Positions 32,539 through 42,112 of a stretch of 48,233 nt of DNA are shown one piece after another. The notes beneath the pieces were generated by a model. It was given only the letters and a program-made list of their open reading frames with translations, had not been told where the DNA came from and did not search any database. The DNA is from JAFGSZ01 sp964492185 (GTDB lineage: Bacteria; Bacteroidota; Bacteroidia; Bacteroidales; UBA10428), in assembly GCA_964492185.1 (NCBI GenBank), contig CAZBJH010000010.1:1-48233 (forward strand), in the 5' to 3' direction. A program made the position numbers and the translations under genes. Position 1 is the first letter of the stretch. Each line of letters begins with the position of its first letter.

Positions 32539-34815
32539 ATGGCTTTTGATATTTCAATGATCAGGAATGTTTATTCAGGTTTTAAAGATAAGGTTGATAC
32601 GGCCCGTAAAATAATAAACCGGCCCATGACCTTAACCGAAAAAGTGCTCTATGCCCATTTGGCAAAAGAGGATGTTCATCATGCTTTTAGTCGTGGAACA
32701 GACTATGTTGAATTTCATCCCGACCGTGTTGCAATGCAGGATGCTACTGCACAAATGGCATTACTTCAATTCATGCAGGCAGGAAAGAAAAAAGTTGCTG
32801 TCCCTTCCACGGTGCATTGTGATCATTTGATACAGGCGAAAGCAGGAGCAAAAAAAGATTTAATGACGGCCACCCGCGATAATAAAGAAGTATTTGACTT
32901 TCTGGCTTCCGTTTCCAATAAATACGGTATTGGATTCTGGAAACCGGGAGCTGGTATCATTCACCAGGTAGTGCTTGAAAACTATGCTTTCCCCGGTGGA
33001 ATGATGATAGGCACCGATTCCCATACAGTGAATGCCGGCGGGCTGGGTATGATCGCCATTGGTGTTGGTGGTGCCGACGCGGTGGATGTAATGGCAGGTA
33101 TGCCCTGGGAACTGAAATTCCCCAGGCTGATAGGAGTTAAGCTTACAGGAAAAATGAGTGGATGGACCTCCGCCAAGGACGTTATTTTAAAAGTTTCAGG
33201 TATACTTAGTGTAAAAGGTGGCACAGGCTGCATCCTTGAATATTTTGGCGAAGGAGCACGTTCTATTTCCTGCACCGGTAAAGGAACAATATGCAACATG
33301 GGTGCTGAGATCGGGGCAACCACATCGGTATTCGGCTTTGATGATAAAATGGCTGATTACCTTAAAAACACCGGAAGGGAGGATATTGCCCTTGAAGCTG
33401 AAAAAATTACCGCCTGTCTTTCAGGTGACGAAGAAGTATACGCTGAACCTGAAAAATATTTTGACCAGCTTATAGATATCAACCTGTCTGAACTTGAACC
33501 CCATGTTAACGGTCCCTTTACTCCCGACCTGGCAACGCCGGTTTCAGAACTGGCAAAAACAGTTAAAGAAAACGGATGGCCTGAAAAACTCGAAGTAGGT
33601 TTGATAGGATCGTGTACCAATTCGTCTTACGAAGACCTAACCCGCGCTGCATCCATAGCTCAACAGGCTATAGATAAAAAACTCATTGCAAGATCTGAAT
33701 TCACTGTCACACCCGGGTCTGAACAGGTAAGATACACAGCCGATCGTGATGGTATTTTAAATGTGTTTGAAAAGATCGGCGGAGTGGTACTGGCAAATGC
33801 ATGCGGGCCATGTATCGGACAATGGGCCCGCCACAATGCAAGTAAGGAGGAAAAAAACTCTATCATGACTTCCTTTAACAGGAATTTTGCCAAACGCAAC
33901 GATGGTAATCCCAACACATATGCCTTTGTCGCTTCACCCGAAATTACAACAGCTTATTCCATTGCCGGTACACTCATCTTTAATCCGGTTACCGACTACC
34001 TTGAAAATGAAAATGGTGAAAAAGTAAAGCTGGATGAACCAAAAGGTATTGAGATGCCTGTAAAAGGTTTTGAAGTAAAAGACAGGGGCTATCAGGAACC
34101 TGCAACAAATGGTTCTGACATTAAAATTCATGTTGATCCCAAATCAGATAGGCTGCAACTGCTTCAGCCCTTTGAACCCTGGGATGGAGGAGATATAAGA
34201 GGTCTACGCCTGCTGATAAAAGCAAAAGGCAAGTGTACGACCGATCATATATCAATGGCCGGCCCGTGGCTTCATTACCGGGGGCACCTTGATAACATTT
34301 CAAATAACATGCTGATCGGAGCAGTCAATTTTTTCAATAACGAAACCAACCTCGTTAAAAACCATCTTACGGGTGAATATGATAAAGTGCCGGCTACACA
34401 ACGCATGTATAAAAAGAATGGAATATCTTCAATTGTCGTCGGTGATGAAAATTATGGCGAAGGATCATCACGCGAACATGCTGCAATGGAACCACGCTAT
34501 ATGGGAGTAAAGGCAGTACTGGTAAAATCATTTGCACGAATTCACGAAACCAATCTTAAAAAACAGGGAATGCTGGCACTAAGCTTTGCCGATAAAGACG
34601 ACTATGATAAGATTGAAGAGGATGATATCATTGACATTACCGGACTGGAAAATTTTGCTCCCGGTACACCGCTGACAGTTGTCCTTCACCACTCCGACAA
34701 ACGGACCGTGGAAATTCCGGTAAACCATTCCTGTAATGACAACCAGATCAAATGGTTTAAGGCAGGATCGGCGCTAAACCTTATCCGCTTACAAAATAAG
34801 AATAGCCAAACCTAA
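32539..34815 (+). CDS. acn: aconitate hydratase (mitochondrial-type AcnA)
   Basis: 758 aa, converting citrate to isocitrate in the TCA cycle. Iron-sulfur ligands lie in GSCTNSSYED and in NACGPCIGQW; the substrate loop DSHTVNAGGLGMIAIGVGG and the C-terminal swivel domain (GKCTTDHISMAGPW, GDENYGEGSSREHAAMEPR) are complete. It starts MAFDISMIRNVYSGF, like the eukaryotic mitochondrial and Bacteroidota enzymes. It is a single gene preceded by a long repeat-rich leader and followed by a MITE-like repeat. Confidence 0.97.
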   Translation: MAFDISMIRNVYSGFKDKVDTARKIINRPMTLTEKVLYAHLAKEDVHHAFSRGTDYVEFHPDRVAMQDATAQMALLQFMQAGKKKVAVPSTVHCDHLIQAKAGAKKDLMTATRDNKEVFDFLASVSNKYGIGFWKPGAGIIHQVVLENYAFPGGMMIGTDSHTVNAGGLGMIAIGVGGADAVDVMAGMPWELKFPRLIGVKLTGKMSGWTSAKDVILKVSGILSVKGGTGCILEYFGEGARSISCTGKGTICNMGAEIGATTSVFGFDDKMADYLKNTGREDIALEAEKITACLSGDEEVYAEPEKYFDQLIDINLSELEPHVNGPFTPDLATPVSELAKTVKENGWPEKLEVGLIGSCTNSSYEDLTRAASIAQQAIDKKLIARSEFTVTPGSEQVRYTADRDGILNVFEKIGGVVLANACGPCIGQWARHNASKEEKNSIMTSFNRNFAKRNDGNPNTYAFVASPEITTAYSIAGTLIFNPVTDYLENENGEKVKLDEPKGIEMPVKGFEVKDRGYQEPATNGSDIKIHVDPKSDRLQLLQPFEPWDGGDIRGLRLLIKAKGKCTTDHISMAGPWLHYRGHLDNISNNMLIGAVNFFNNETNLVKNHLTGEYDKVPATQRMYKKNGISSIVVGDENYGEGSSREHAAMEPRYMGVKAVLVKSFARIHETNLKKQGMLALSFADKDDYDKIEEDDIIDITGLENFAPGTPLTVVLHHSDKRTVEIPVNHSCNDNQIKWFKAGSALNLIRLQNKNSQT

Positions 34816-34825
34816 TCATAAAATC

Positions 34826-34989
34826 AGAGTTTGTTTATGAAGTAGGCAAAATGTTTAACTAGTCATGTGTTTGTTCAGAAAGCTCGAGATCAAGGCGCGT
34901 GAGCATTTTAAACCGCGGTATACTAAAGTATTTGAGGATTTAAAATGTGAGCAGCAACGCGGATATCGGACATTATGGACAGACACTAA
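34826..34989 (+). repeat. MITE-like repeat, core I (copy D34)
   Basis: The 5' module (AGAGTTTGTTTATGAAGTAGGCAAAATG...GTCATGTGTTTGTTCAG) is joined to core I (CATTTTAAACCGCGGTATAC...TTTAAAATG) and the end ACATTATGGACAGACACTAA. Another left-end fragment (AGAGTTTGTCAATAAACA, 34992-35009) follows and runs right up to the miaA ATG. Confidence 0.87.
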
Positions 34990-35009
34990 TCAGAGTTTGT
35001 CAATAAACA

Positions 35010-35909
35010 ATGAAAAACCTTGTTATTGTCTGTGGGCCAACAGGGATTGGAAAAACCCGTACCGGTGCAGAACTGGCATCTTATTACCATACCGGGATAA
35101 TTTCCTGCGATTCACGCCAGGTATACAGGGAACTCAGAATAGGTACAGCTGTTCCCACGGATGAAGAATTGCAAAAAGTGCCTCATCATTTAATCCACCA
35201 CAAATCAATTCACGACTATTACAATGCCGGCATATATGAACAGGAAGCACTTGATGTGCTGGAAAAACTATTTCAACAGCATGATATTGTTTTCCTTGTT
35301 GGGGGAACAGGTTTGTATATTGATGTTATCCTGCATGGTATTGACGACCTTCCTGATGCAGATATGAACATAAGAGTACAATTAACGGGTATATTGAACA
35401 ACGAAGGAATAGAAAGCCTGCGCCTCATGCTTAAGAAACTTGATCCCGCATATTATAAACAAACGGATCTTAAAAACTCAAAACGTTTGCTTAAAGCTCT
35501 TGAAGTATCATTAATAACCGGTGAACCATATTCATCCTTATTAACAAAACCCCGAAAAAAACGCCCCTTTAACAGCATCAAGATATGCCTGAACACAGAC
35601 AGGAAAAATTTATATGAACGCATTAACAAAAGAGTGGATAAGATGATAGAAAACGGACTAATTGAAGAAGCCCGGGATTTGTACCCTCAAAAACAACTGA
35701 ATGCATTAAATACAGTCGGGTATAAAGAATTATTCAGTGCATTTGAAAATAATATTACGACTGACCGGGCAATAGAACTTATCAAAAGAAACACAAGGAG
35801 ATATGCCCGCAGGCAGATCACCTGGTTTAACCGGTATAACGACATTGCCTGGTTTGAACCTGAACAGACCGAAGACATGATCTATTATATTGAACAGAAG
35901 ATAAGGTGA
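35010..35909 (+). CDS. miaA: tRNA dimethylallyltransferase
   Basis: 299 aa. P-loop GPTGIGKTRTGAELA at about 9-23, then SCDSRQVYRELRIGTA with the Asp-Ser-Arg-Gln of the active site, HHLIHHKSIHDYYNAG, and GGTGLYIDVILHG. NTRRYARRQITWFNRYNDIAWF closes the protein. The enzyme transfers a dimethylallyl group to N6 of A37 in tRNAs reading UNN codons. The ATG is only a few bases from the end of a repeat fragment, so its leader is repeat-derived. Confidence 0.96.
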   Translation: MKNLVIVCGPTGIGKTRTGAELASYYHTGIISCDSRQVYRELRIGTAVPTDEELQKVPHHLIHHKSIHDYYNAGIYEQEALDVLEKLFQQHDIVFLVGGTGLYIDVILHGIDDLPDADMNIRVQLTGILNNEGIESLRLMLKKLDPAYYKQTDLKNSKRLLKALEVSLITGEPYSSLLTKPRKKRPFNSIKICLNTDRKNLYERINKRVDKMIENGLIEEARDLYPQKQLNALNTVGYKELFSAFENNITTDRAIELIKRNTRRYARRQITWFNRYNDIAWFEPEQTEDMIYYIEQKIR

Positions 35910-36004
35910 GGGTTTTATAAGCTGTGAAGGAAAATATATGAGGATATAAGAATTTTATTTTATAATTTTAAGGGTATAAAGATCAGTACCTGTCATATTG
36001 TTAG

Positions 36005-36165
36005 TACCGCTAACCTGCATTATTTGCTTTACCGGGCCAGGGTTCATAAAAATAAATGATGTTTATACAGAATTTGTCTATGAACTTATAGTGTTTGTTC
36101 AGAATATCCGGGATCAAGGCGTGCGAATAATACAGGTTGGTGAAATCGGAAAAAACGTATATACT
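36005..36165 (+). repeat. nested repeat remnants upstream of the 36.2-kb gene
   Basis: The left part (ACCTGCATTATTTGCTTTACC...GTTCATAAAAATAAATGA) resembles 32095-32143. At 36069-36126 comes a left half of MITE core I (AGAATTTGTCTATGAACTTATAGTGTTTGTTCAG...GGGATCAAGGCG). Then AATAATACAGG and GGAAAAAACGT resemble the right end of the 32-kb element. The order suggests a MITE inserted into an older element. This stretch is open in the frame of the next gene, but its apparent translation is repeat sequence, not protein. Confidence 0.55.
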
Positions 36166-37731
36166 ATGAATAATATACAAAAAACCTTCTGGTTGCTTAT
36201 TCTTGTCCTTTTTGGCCGCCAGGTAATTCTCCCGCAGGAAAACGACATATCCCTCACAGCAAGTGATTTTGAGTTTAACTACAGCAGTACCTCAATACAT
36301 CAGATCATCGGCCACGACATTGCTAACTTTTATGTGATCAAACACCAGTTAAATCAATACTACCTGGAAAAACTGGATAACGATCTGAATCTGTTAAAAG
36401 AGGAACCAATAAAACTGCATGAAGGTTTAAAGACATATACCTTTGAAACGATAGTCCACTTTCATGATGAACTATATATTTTTATATCAAAACGCAGATT
36501 TAAGAACATTACACTTTATTATCAAAAAATCGATAAAAGCACCCTTCTGCCTTCAACAGAAAAGATTGAGATCACAACCATGGAGTTCATCAAAGGTAAC
36601 TGGTCAGACTTCCATTTTGCACTTTCGAAAAAAGAAACAAAATTACTGATTGCCTGTCCCACTAAAGTGAACCTTTCCAAAGTACAATTCAATGAATATT
36701 TTGTCTTTGACAAGGGTCTTAAATTGCTCTGGAAGCGAAAGGATTCATTTGAATATACACGCCAGGGACCGCAGGAAAGTGAATATCTTGTAGATGAACA
36801 TGGTAATGTTTCAATCCTGAGCGTGCTTAAACGTGAGAATCCACTGGATCTCTTCCGGTCAGTGAAAAATATCTACATCCTCTTCAGGATCATCAATGAA
36901 GGTCAGGATTTTTATCAGTATCCCTTAACTTATGAAAACAGGTATATCAGGGGAGTAAAAATTGTTGCTGCCGATAATGGTGACCTTGTTTGTGTGGGAA
37001 TGTATTCGGAGATGTATAATTCGGGTGTGCGGGGGACCTTTTTCTTCAAAATTGATCCGGTTAACGGACAAATATATGATCACCGCATGCAAGATTTCAA
37101 CAGTCAGTTCCTTGAACAGCTGGCCGAAATAAATGAACCCATTATCTCGGGTGAAGAACTGATCGAATATGTGGCCACTGATCTGCTGTTGCGGGACAAT
37201 GACAGGATAATTTTAATAGCCGAGCAGTTTTTTAATCAAACCTACAATACTTACAACAACATTTTACTTACCTGCTTTAACCCTGACGGCAGCATATACT
37301 GGAATCAGGTCATACCCAAACAACAAAGCTATGATATCCGGCACCTGCAAAACAGCGAAACAGAACCCCAGTATTACAGGGAATATATTCGCAATACGGG
37401 TATTCTTGATCTTTATAACGAACACTATTGTTCTTATGCCCTGATAGCCCCTATTGACAAAAACGAGCTGGTGTTTGTCTTTAATGATCATATCAAAAAC
37501 CTGCAAGAGAGAAAAAGAATGAAAAGCTTTGGTAATCCGAGAAGGTCTTATATTTCAGCTGTTAAGGTGGATGAATACGGTAATCTTTCCAAACAGATCC
37601 TTACCAAATGGAAAAGAAAGAAAGCCTTTCCCAAACCCATGCGGTATTATGATACTTTATATGACAGTATAGTTATCCCGGCTTTCAGGGGTAGAAAATA
37701 CAATTATTACAAGGTAGTTGCAGAGCTTTAA
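36166..37731 (+). CDS. exported protein of unknown function (propeller-like)
   Basis: 521 aa from the ATG at 36166 (MNNIQKTFWLLILVLFGRQVILPQE), which begins a signal peptide; 56 further upstream codons are open but repeat-derived. The mature part is rich in strand-turn units (DFHFALSKKETKLLIAC, RGVKIVAADNGDLVCVGMYSE, RGTFFFKIDPVNGQIYD, NDRIILIAEQFFNQTYN, ISAVKVDEYGNLSKQIL) that look like the blades of a beta-propeller. I recognise no named family and no catalytic motif. Similar long propeller-like exported proteins are common in Bacteroidota. Confidence 0.78.
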   Translation: MNNIQKTFWLLILVLFGRQVILPQENDISLTASDFEFNYSSTSIHQIIGHDIANFYVIKHQLNQYYLEKLDNDLNLLKEEPIKLHEGLKTYTFETIVHFHDELYIFISKRRFKNITLYYQKIDKSTLLPSTEKIEITTMEFIKGNWSDFHFALSKKETKLLIACPTKVNLSKVQFNEYFVFDKGLKLLWKRKDSFEYTRQGPQESEYLVDEHGNVSILSVLKRENPLDLFRSVKNIYILFRIINEGQDFYQYPLTYENRYIRGVKIVAADNGDLVCVGMYSEMYNSGVRGTFFFKIDPVNGQIYDHRMQDFNSQFLEQLAEINEPIISGEELIEYVATDLLLRDNDRIILIAEQFFNQTYNTYNNILLTCFNPDGSIYWNQVIPKQQSYDIRHLQNSETEPQYYREYIRNTGILDLYNEHYCSYALIAPIDKNELVFVFNDHIKNLQERKRMKSFGNPRRSYISAVKVDEYGNLSKQILTKWKRKKAFPKPMRYYDTLYDSIVIPAFRGRKYNYYKVVAEL

Positions 37732-37737
37732 CATAAA

Positions 37738-37904
37738 TAGTGTCTGTCCATAAAGTCCCATTTGCCGCGTTACGCTTGTCCGGAAATTGCTCATTTACGA
37801 TTGGTAAACTCCGCATTTCCGGACTGCACAAGCCTTGCAAATGAAACATTATGAACAGACACATGAGCGATGAAACATTTTGCAGAGTTTATAGACAGAC
37901 TCTA
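37738..37904 (-). repeat. MITE-like repeat, core II, full length (copy E)
   Basis: Read on the minus strand, it runs TAGAGTCTGTCTATAAACTC, GCAAAATGTTTCATCG, CATGTGTCTGTTCATAATG, the core II with GTCCGGAAATGCGG...GTAAATGAGCAATTTCCGGAC, then AAGCGTAACGCGG and TTTATGGACAGACACTA. The 17-base ends are inverted repeats with two mismatches. It is back to back with copy F. Confidence 0.87.
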
Positions 37905-37906
37905 AA

Positions 37907-38105
37907 TAGAGTTTGTCTATAAACTCGCAGTGTTTGTTCAGAATGTTCGAGATCAAGGCGCGCGAACCGAACGAAGTGAGCTCTTGAACACCTTTAAAAA
38001 TAATTTATGTTGTGAAAAACATTTTAAACCGCAGTATACTAAGGTATTCGAGGATTTAAAATGTGAGCAGCAACGCAGATATCGGACATTATGGACAGAT
38101 ACTAA
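37907..38105 (+). repeat. MITE-like repeat, core I with an internal insertion (copy F)
   Basis: Core-I copy starting TAGAGTTTGTCTATAAACTCG and ending ACATTATGGACAGATACTAA. Compared with the copies at 19415 and 34826 it carries about 50 extra bases (roughly 37964-38018) between GGCGCGCG and the CATTTTAAACC hairpin arm. It fills the space before the Nudix gene. Confidence 0.85.
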
Positions 38106-38132
38106 ATAATAAACAGCTGATCCAATCAAACC

Positions 38133-38594
38133 ATGCTGGAACATACTATTAAACATTTTAACATCAGGGTTTACGGACTGGTTATCAATAAAAAGAAAGA
38201 AGTACTGATATCGGATGAATACATGCTCGATACAAAAATGACTAAATTTCCCGGGGGAGGAATGAAATTCGGAGAGGGCCCGGCTGATTGCATAAAAAGA
38301 GAAGCTATTGAAGAATTTGGCCAGGAGATTGATATCATCCGGCATTTTTATACAACCGATTTTTTTGTAAAGTCACTGTTTTTCCCTGATAATCAACTCA
38401 TCAGCATTTATTATCAGGTTCAATTCAAAGAACCTGTAAGTTTCAGGATATCTGCACGTCCTTTTGATTTTGAAAAGATGGAAAACGGAAACCAGTCATT
38501 CCGGTGGGTTTCCATATCGGGTCTGAACACAAATGATCTTACATTTCCAGTTGATAAACATGTGAGTACTCTTTTGAAAGAAAAGTTTTCATAA
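38133..38594 (+). CDS. Nudix hydrolase
   Basis: 153 aa. The Nudix box reads GGMKFGEGPADCIKREAIEE followed by FG, with the essential R-E-x2-E-E catalytic and metal-binding residues. The N-terminus IRVYGLVINKKKEVLISDEY is the standard first strand pair. The substrate is unknown; position 44 bases before a sugar-nucleotide gene suggests a nucleotide-sugar or nucleotide clean-up role (inference). It is the likely first gene of the heptose operon. Confidence 0.88.
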   Translation: MLEHTIKHFNIRVYGLVINKKKEVLISDEYMLDTKMTKFPGGGMKFGEGPADCIKREAIEEFGQEIDIIRHFYTTDFFVKSLFFPDNQLISIYYQVQFKEPVSFRISARPFDFEKMENGNQSFRWVSISGLNTNDLTFPVDKHVSTLLKEKFS

Positions 38595-38638
38595 TCAGGA
38601 TTATTCATTTTCTTTGTGACAAAATCATCAGACCGGGT

Positions 38639-40522
38639 ATGAAAGCAGTTATTTTAGCGGGTGGAAAAGGCACGCGTATGGCGGGTATTAGCAGGGACAT
38701 CCCAAAACCCATGCTCAGAATAGGGCCATGGCCCATTCTTGAACACCAGGTCAGTTTATTACAGCACGCCGGTATTGACGACATCATCCTTATTGTAAAT
38801 TTCCTCAGGGATTCAATTATTGATTACTTTGGAAACGGTCAGAAATGGCATGTCCATATCCGGTATTATGAAGAATCAAAGCCCCTGGGTACGGTAGGTG
38901 GCATCAAAGAGATAGAAGAATGGTTGGATGAAGATTTCCTGGTATTTTACGGTGATGTGATGATCAATATGGACCTGGAAAGGCTGATGCATTTTCATTA
39001 TACAAAGAAAAGCGAATGCACCCTGGTGCTGCATCCGAACGATCACCCTTTTGATAGTGACCTTGTGGAACTTGACCTTGAAAAAAGGGTAAAAGCATTC
39101 CATCCCAAACCTCATTCCAATAATCGCTTTTACCGGAACCTTGTGAATGCAGGTGCTTATATTTTTAATCCGGTTATTTTGAAATACCTGGAAAAAGGAG
39201 AAAAAGCCGATTTTGGCAGGGATATTTTTCCTGCCATATATAGTAAAACAGCCATGTTTGGTTACAATACTTCTGAATACCTGAAAGATATGGGTACTCC
39301 TGAACGCCTTAAGGAGGTTGAGCAGGATTACCTTGATGGCAGAATTGAACGGAAAAGTTATAAACACAAACAAAAAGCCATATTTCTGGACCGTGATGGT
39401 GTTATCAATAAAGAGACCAGTTTTATTCACCGGCCGGAGGACCTCCATTTATATGATTTTACAGCAGAGGCCATCCGGAAGATCAACCGTTCCGACTACC
39501 TGTCGGTCGTTGTTACCAATCAATCGGTAATAGCACGTAACCTTTGTACCATTGATGAGCTTGAAAACATCCACAATAAGCTGGAAACCACCCTGGGCGA
39601 CCAACGGGCAAAACTGGATGCCATATACTATTGTCCACACCATCCTGATAAAGGATTTCCCGAAGAAAATCCCGAATACAAAATAGATTGCAACTGCCGG
39701 AAACCAAAGACCGGTATGTTCCTGGATGCTGCCGGTGATTATAATATTGATCTGAACCGGTCTTTCATGATAGGTGATACCGAACGTGATATCCTTGCCG
39801 GCAGAAATGCAGGGTGCAAAACCGTTGGGGTTATGACCGGATACGGGCTTAAAAAGACCGGTGTGCTGCCCGACTTCTTTTTCAAAGATCTTAATGAAGC
39901 GGTGACATTTATTACAAATGAGCCATATAATGGTATATTCGAACATCTGGCTGAAAAAAATATAAAAACTACAAAAAAACCTTTTATTATAGCCATTGCA
40001 GGCAATGCACGTTCGGGAAAAAGCAATTTAGCTGCCTGGCTGAAAATGAAATTTGAAGAAAACCAGCACCCCACGTTGTGTGTCCCACTTGATAACTGGA
40101 TAAAACCGGAAGAAACCCGGGAAGCAAAAGACAATGTTTATGAGCGTTTCCAGATTGATTACATAGAAAAGGACATCACCTCATTACTTGAAGGGAGAAA
40201 AATAACATTAAATACATATGTTAATCATCCGGAAAGAGAAACCCGTTCAATAAACTACCAATTGAAAGGCCATGATATTTTAATTATTGAAGGGATAGTT
40301 GCTCTAAGCAGTAAACTAATCAGAAAAGCAGCACATGCAAAAGTTTTTTTAACAATATCAACCTCCCTTCACAAAAAACGGATAATGGAATATTATGCCT
40401 GGAGGGGTAAAAAACCGTCTGATATTGAGCGACTGTTTGAAAAAAGAAAAGCAGATGAATATCAATTAATAGAAAAAGAGAGTAAATTTGCTGATTTTGT
40501 AATTAACAATAAGCAAATATGA
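38639..40522 (+). CDS. trifunctional fusion: sugar-1-phosphate nucleotidyltransferase, HAD-III sugar bisphosphate phosphatase, P-loop kinase
   Basis: 627 aa in three parts. Residues 1-235 are a nucleotidyltransferase (MKAVILAGGKGTRM, IPKPMLRIG, YGDVMINMD) like HddC. Residues of about 243-425 are a HisB-N/GmhB-type HAD phosphatase: nucleophile in FLDRDGVIN, VVTNQS, a Cys-His zinc loop (CPHHPD...CNC), KPKTGM and GDTERDI. Residues of about 445-627 are a uridine-kinase-like P-loop domain with Walker A GNARSGKS and LIIEGIVALSS. The first two domains fit the last and third steps of GDP-D-glycero-D-manno-heptose synthesis. The third domain is unexpected because a GHMP heptose kinase follows. It overlaps that gene by ATGA. 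Confidence 0.87.
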   Translation: MKAVILAGGKGTRMAGISRDIPKPMLRIGPWPILEHQVSLLQHAGIDDIILIVNFLRDSIIDYFGNGQKWHVHIRYYEESKPLGTVGGIKEIEEWLDEDFLVFYGDVMINMDLERLMHFHYTKKSECTLVLHPNDHPFDSDLVELDLEKRVKAFHPKPHSNNRFYRNLVNAGAYIFNPVILKYLEKGEKADFGRDIFPAIYSKTAMFGYNTSEYLKDMGTPERLKEVEQDYLDGRIERKSYKHKQKAIFLDRDGVINKETSFIHRPEDLHLYDFTAEAIRKINRSDYLSVVVTNQSVIARNLCTIDELENIHNKLETTLGDQRAKLDAIYYCPHHPDKGFPEENPEYKIDCNCRKPKTGMFLDAAGDYNIDLNRSFMIGDTERDILAGRNAGCKTVGVMTGYGLKKTGVLPDFFFKDLNEAVTFITNEPYNGIFEHLAEKNIKTTKKPFIIAIAGNARSGKSNLAAWLKMKFEENQHPTLCVPLDNWIKPEETREAKDNVYERFQIDYIEKDITSLLEGRKITLNTYVNHPERETRSINYQLKGHDILIIEGIVALSSKLIRKAAHAKVFLTISTSLHKKRIMEYYAWRGKKPSDIERLFEKRKADEYQLIEKESKFADFVINNKQI

Positions 40523-41508
40523 TCATTTCCAGAACTCCATTCAGGGTTAGTTTCGTAGGCGGAGGTTCTGACATGGAAACCTTTTATTCCAGGCACAAGG
40601 GGGCAGTACTAAGCACTTCTGTTAACAAATACATGTACATTTCTTCACACCGGTACTTTTACCGGGATCAGATACAGGTTAAATATTCCCAAACGGAAAC
40701 CGTAAACCGGCTGGATGATCTGCAACACCCCCTGCTTCGTGAAGCCCTCAGGAAAACAGGTATCAGCGGCGGTATTGAGATCAGTTCCATAGCCGACATC
40801 CCTTCAGGCACAGGCATGGGATCATCTTCATCTTTTACCGTGGGCCTGTTACATAATCTTTATGCCATAAACCGGAAATTCATTTCTCATGAGGACCTTG
40901 CAAACGAAGCATGTGAGATTGAGATAGACATACTGAAAGAACCCATTGGTAAACAGGATCAATATGCTGCTGCTTTCGGCGGACTTAATATCATTCATTT
41001 TAACCGCGACGGCAGTGTTCGTGTTGAACCATTGTATATTAAACAGTCGGTATACAAAATGCTTGAGGATAACCTGATTATGTTTTATATTGGTAATCAA
41101 CGTAAAGCTTCAAACATACTTGCCGAACAAAAGCAAAATGCTTCACAGGAAGCTAAGTACGATACCCTTAAACAAATGGTAAGTCTTGTCGATGATCTTC
41201 GTAGTGTTCTGTATGGTGAAAACCTTGAAGACTTCGGTAAGATCCTTCATGAAAACTGGCTGCTTAAGCAAAAACTGGCTTCCAGGATAAGTAATCCGGA
41301 GATCAATACAATTTACGACACCGGAATGAAGAACGGGGCTACAGGTGGTAAATTACTCGGGGCCGGGGGAGGTGGCTTCATGTTATTTTATTGCCCGGAA
41401 GAAAAACAACCCGGTCTGATCTCTGCTTTAAAACAATACGAAACAATTGATTTTAAATTTGAACGTGACGGTTCAAAAATAATCTACTTTGCCGATGAAT
41501 ACTGTTAA
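40519..41508 (+). CDS. hddA: GHMP kinase, D-glycero-alpha-D-manno-heptose 7-phosphate kinase type
   Basis: 329 aa. RTPFRVSFVGGGSDMETFY at the start is typical of HddA/fucokinase-type GHMP kinases. The ATP loop is PSGTGMGSSSSFTVGLLH (about residue 95-112), EPIGKQDQYAAAFGGLN follows, and the C-terminal GATGGKLLGAGGGGFMLFY is motif 3. It is expected to phosphorylate heptose 7-phosphate at C1 to give the 1,7-bisphosphate. It overlaps the preceding fusion gene by four bases and the isomerase gene by 14 bases, so translation is probably coupled. Confidence 0.9.
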   Translation: MIISRTPFRVSFVGGGSDMETFYSRHKGAVLSTSVNKYMYISSHRYFYRDQIQVKYSQTETVNRLDDLQHPLLREALRKTGISGGIEISSIADIPSGTGMGSSSSFTVGLLHNLYAINRKFISHEDLANEACEIEIDILKEPIGKQDQYAAAFGGLNIIHFNRDGSVRVEPLYIKQSVYKMLEDNLIMFYIGNQRKASNILAEQKQNASQEAKYDTLKQMVSLVDDLRSVLYGENLEDFGKILHENWLLKQKLASRISNPEINTIYDTGMKNGATGGKLLGAGGGGFMLFYCPEEKQPGLISALKQYETIDFKFERDGSKIIYFADEYC

Positions 41509-42109
41509 TTCTTATGCCGACTATTTTAACCGTTTGAAAAGTACCCTTGATAAGCTAGATCAGTCCATGATTGAGAAACTGGTTGATATCCTGATGCAAT
41601 GCCGTGAAGATCAGGGAACCATGTATATTTTCGGAAATGGAGGAAGCGCGGCCAATGCTTCACATATTGCCGGTGATTTCCTGAAAGGTATCTCTTATGG
41701 TATGGAAAAACGATTCCGTACACATTGCCTGAATGATAACATTGCCGGTACCACAGCCATTACAAACGACCTGTCGTATGATGAAATATTCATCGAACAA
41801 CTCAAAACCTACCTCAGGCCCGGGGATATCGTAATTGGCATTTCGGGAAGTGGTAATTCAATCAATGTAATTAGAGCTATTGAATGGGCACGGGCCAAGG
41901 GTGCTAAAACCATAGGACTGTCAGGATATACAGGTGGAAAGCTTGCATCTGTGGCGGAGTTTGTCATATCTGCCCCCGTAAATGACATGGAAATCACAGA
42001 AGATGTGCACACCATAATCTTCCATTCCATTAAGCAGGAGATAAACCGAAGGGTGAAAGGACAAGAATTCTCCATGGGTGAAAAATACGACAAACGCATT
42101 AACCAATAG
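41495..42109 (+). CDS. gmhA: phosphoheptose isomerase (SIS domain)
   Basis: 204 aa from the ATG at 41495; a TTG two codons upstream is the other option. A helical N-terminus leads to the SIS domain: YIFGNGGSAANASHIAGDFLKG, TAITNDLSYDEIF, GDIVIGISGSGNSINVIRAIEWA and late EDVHTIIFHSI. The family converts sedoheptulose 7-phosphate to D-glycero-D-manno-heptose 7-phosphate, the first step of the pathway. Its position between hddA and an epimerase gene supports this over other SIS sugar isomerases. Confidence 0.9.
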   Translation: MNTVNSYADYFNRLKSTLDKLDQSMIEKLVDILMQCREDQGTMYIFGNGGSAANASHIAGDFLKGISYGMEKRFRTHCLNDNIAGTTAITNDLSYDEIFIEQLKTYLRPGDIVIGISGSGNSINVIRAIEWARAKGAKTIGLSGYTGGKLASVAEFVISAPVNDMEITEDVHTIIFHSIKQEINRRVKGQEFSMGEKYDKRINQ

Positions 42110-42112
42110 CCT

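Noticed and set aside
38876..39946. Long minus-strand ORFs opposite the heptose fusion gene
   Set aside because: Antisense frames of a gene with clear nucleotidyltransferase and HAD motifs.
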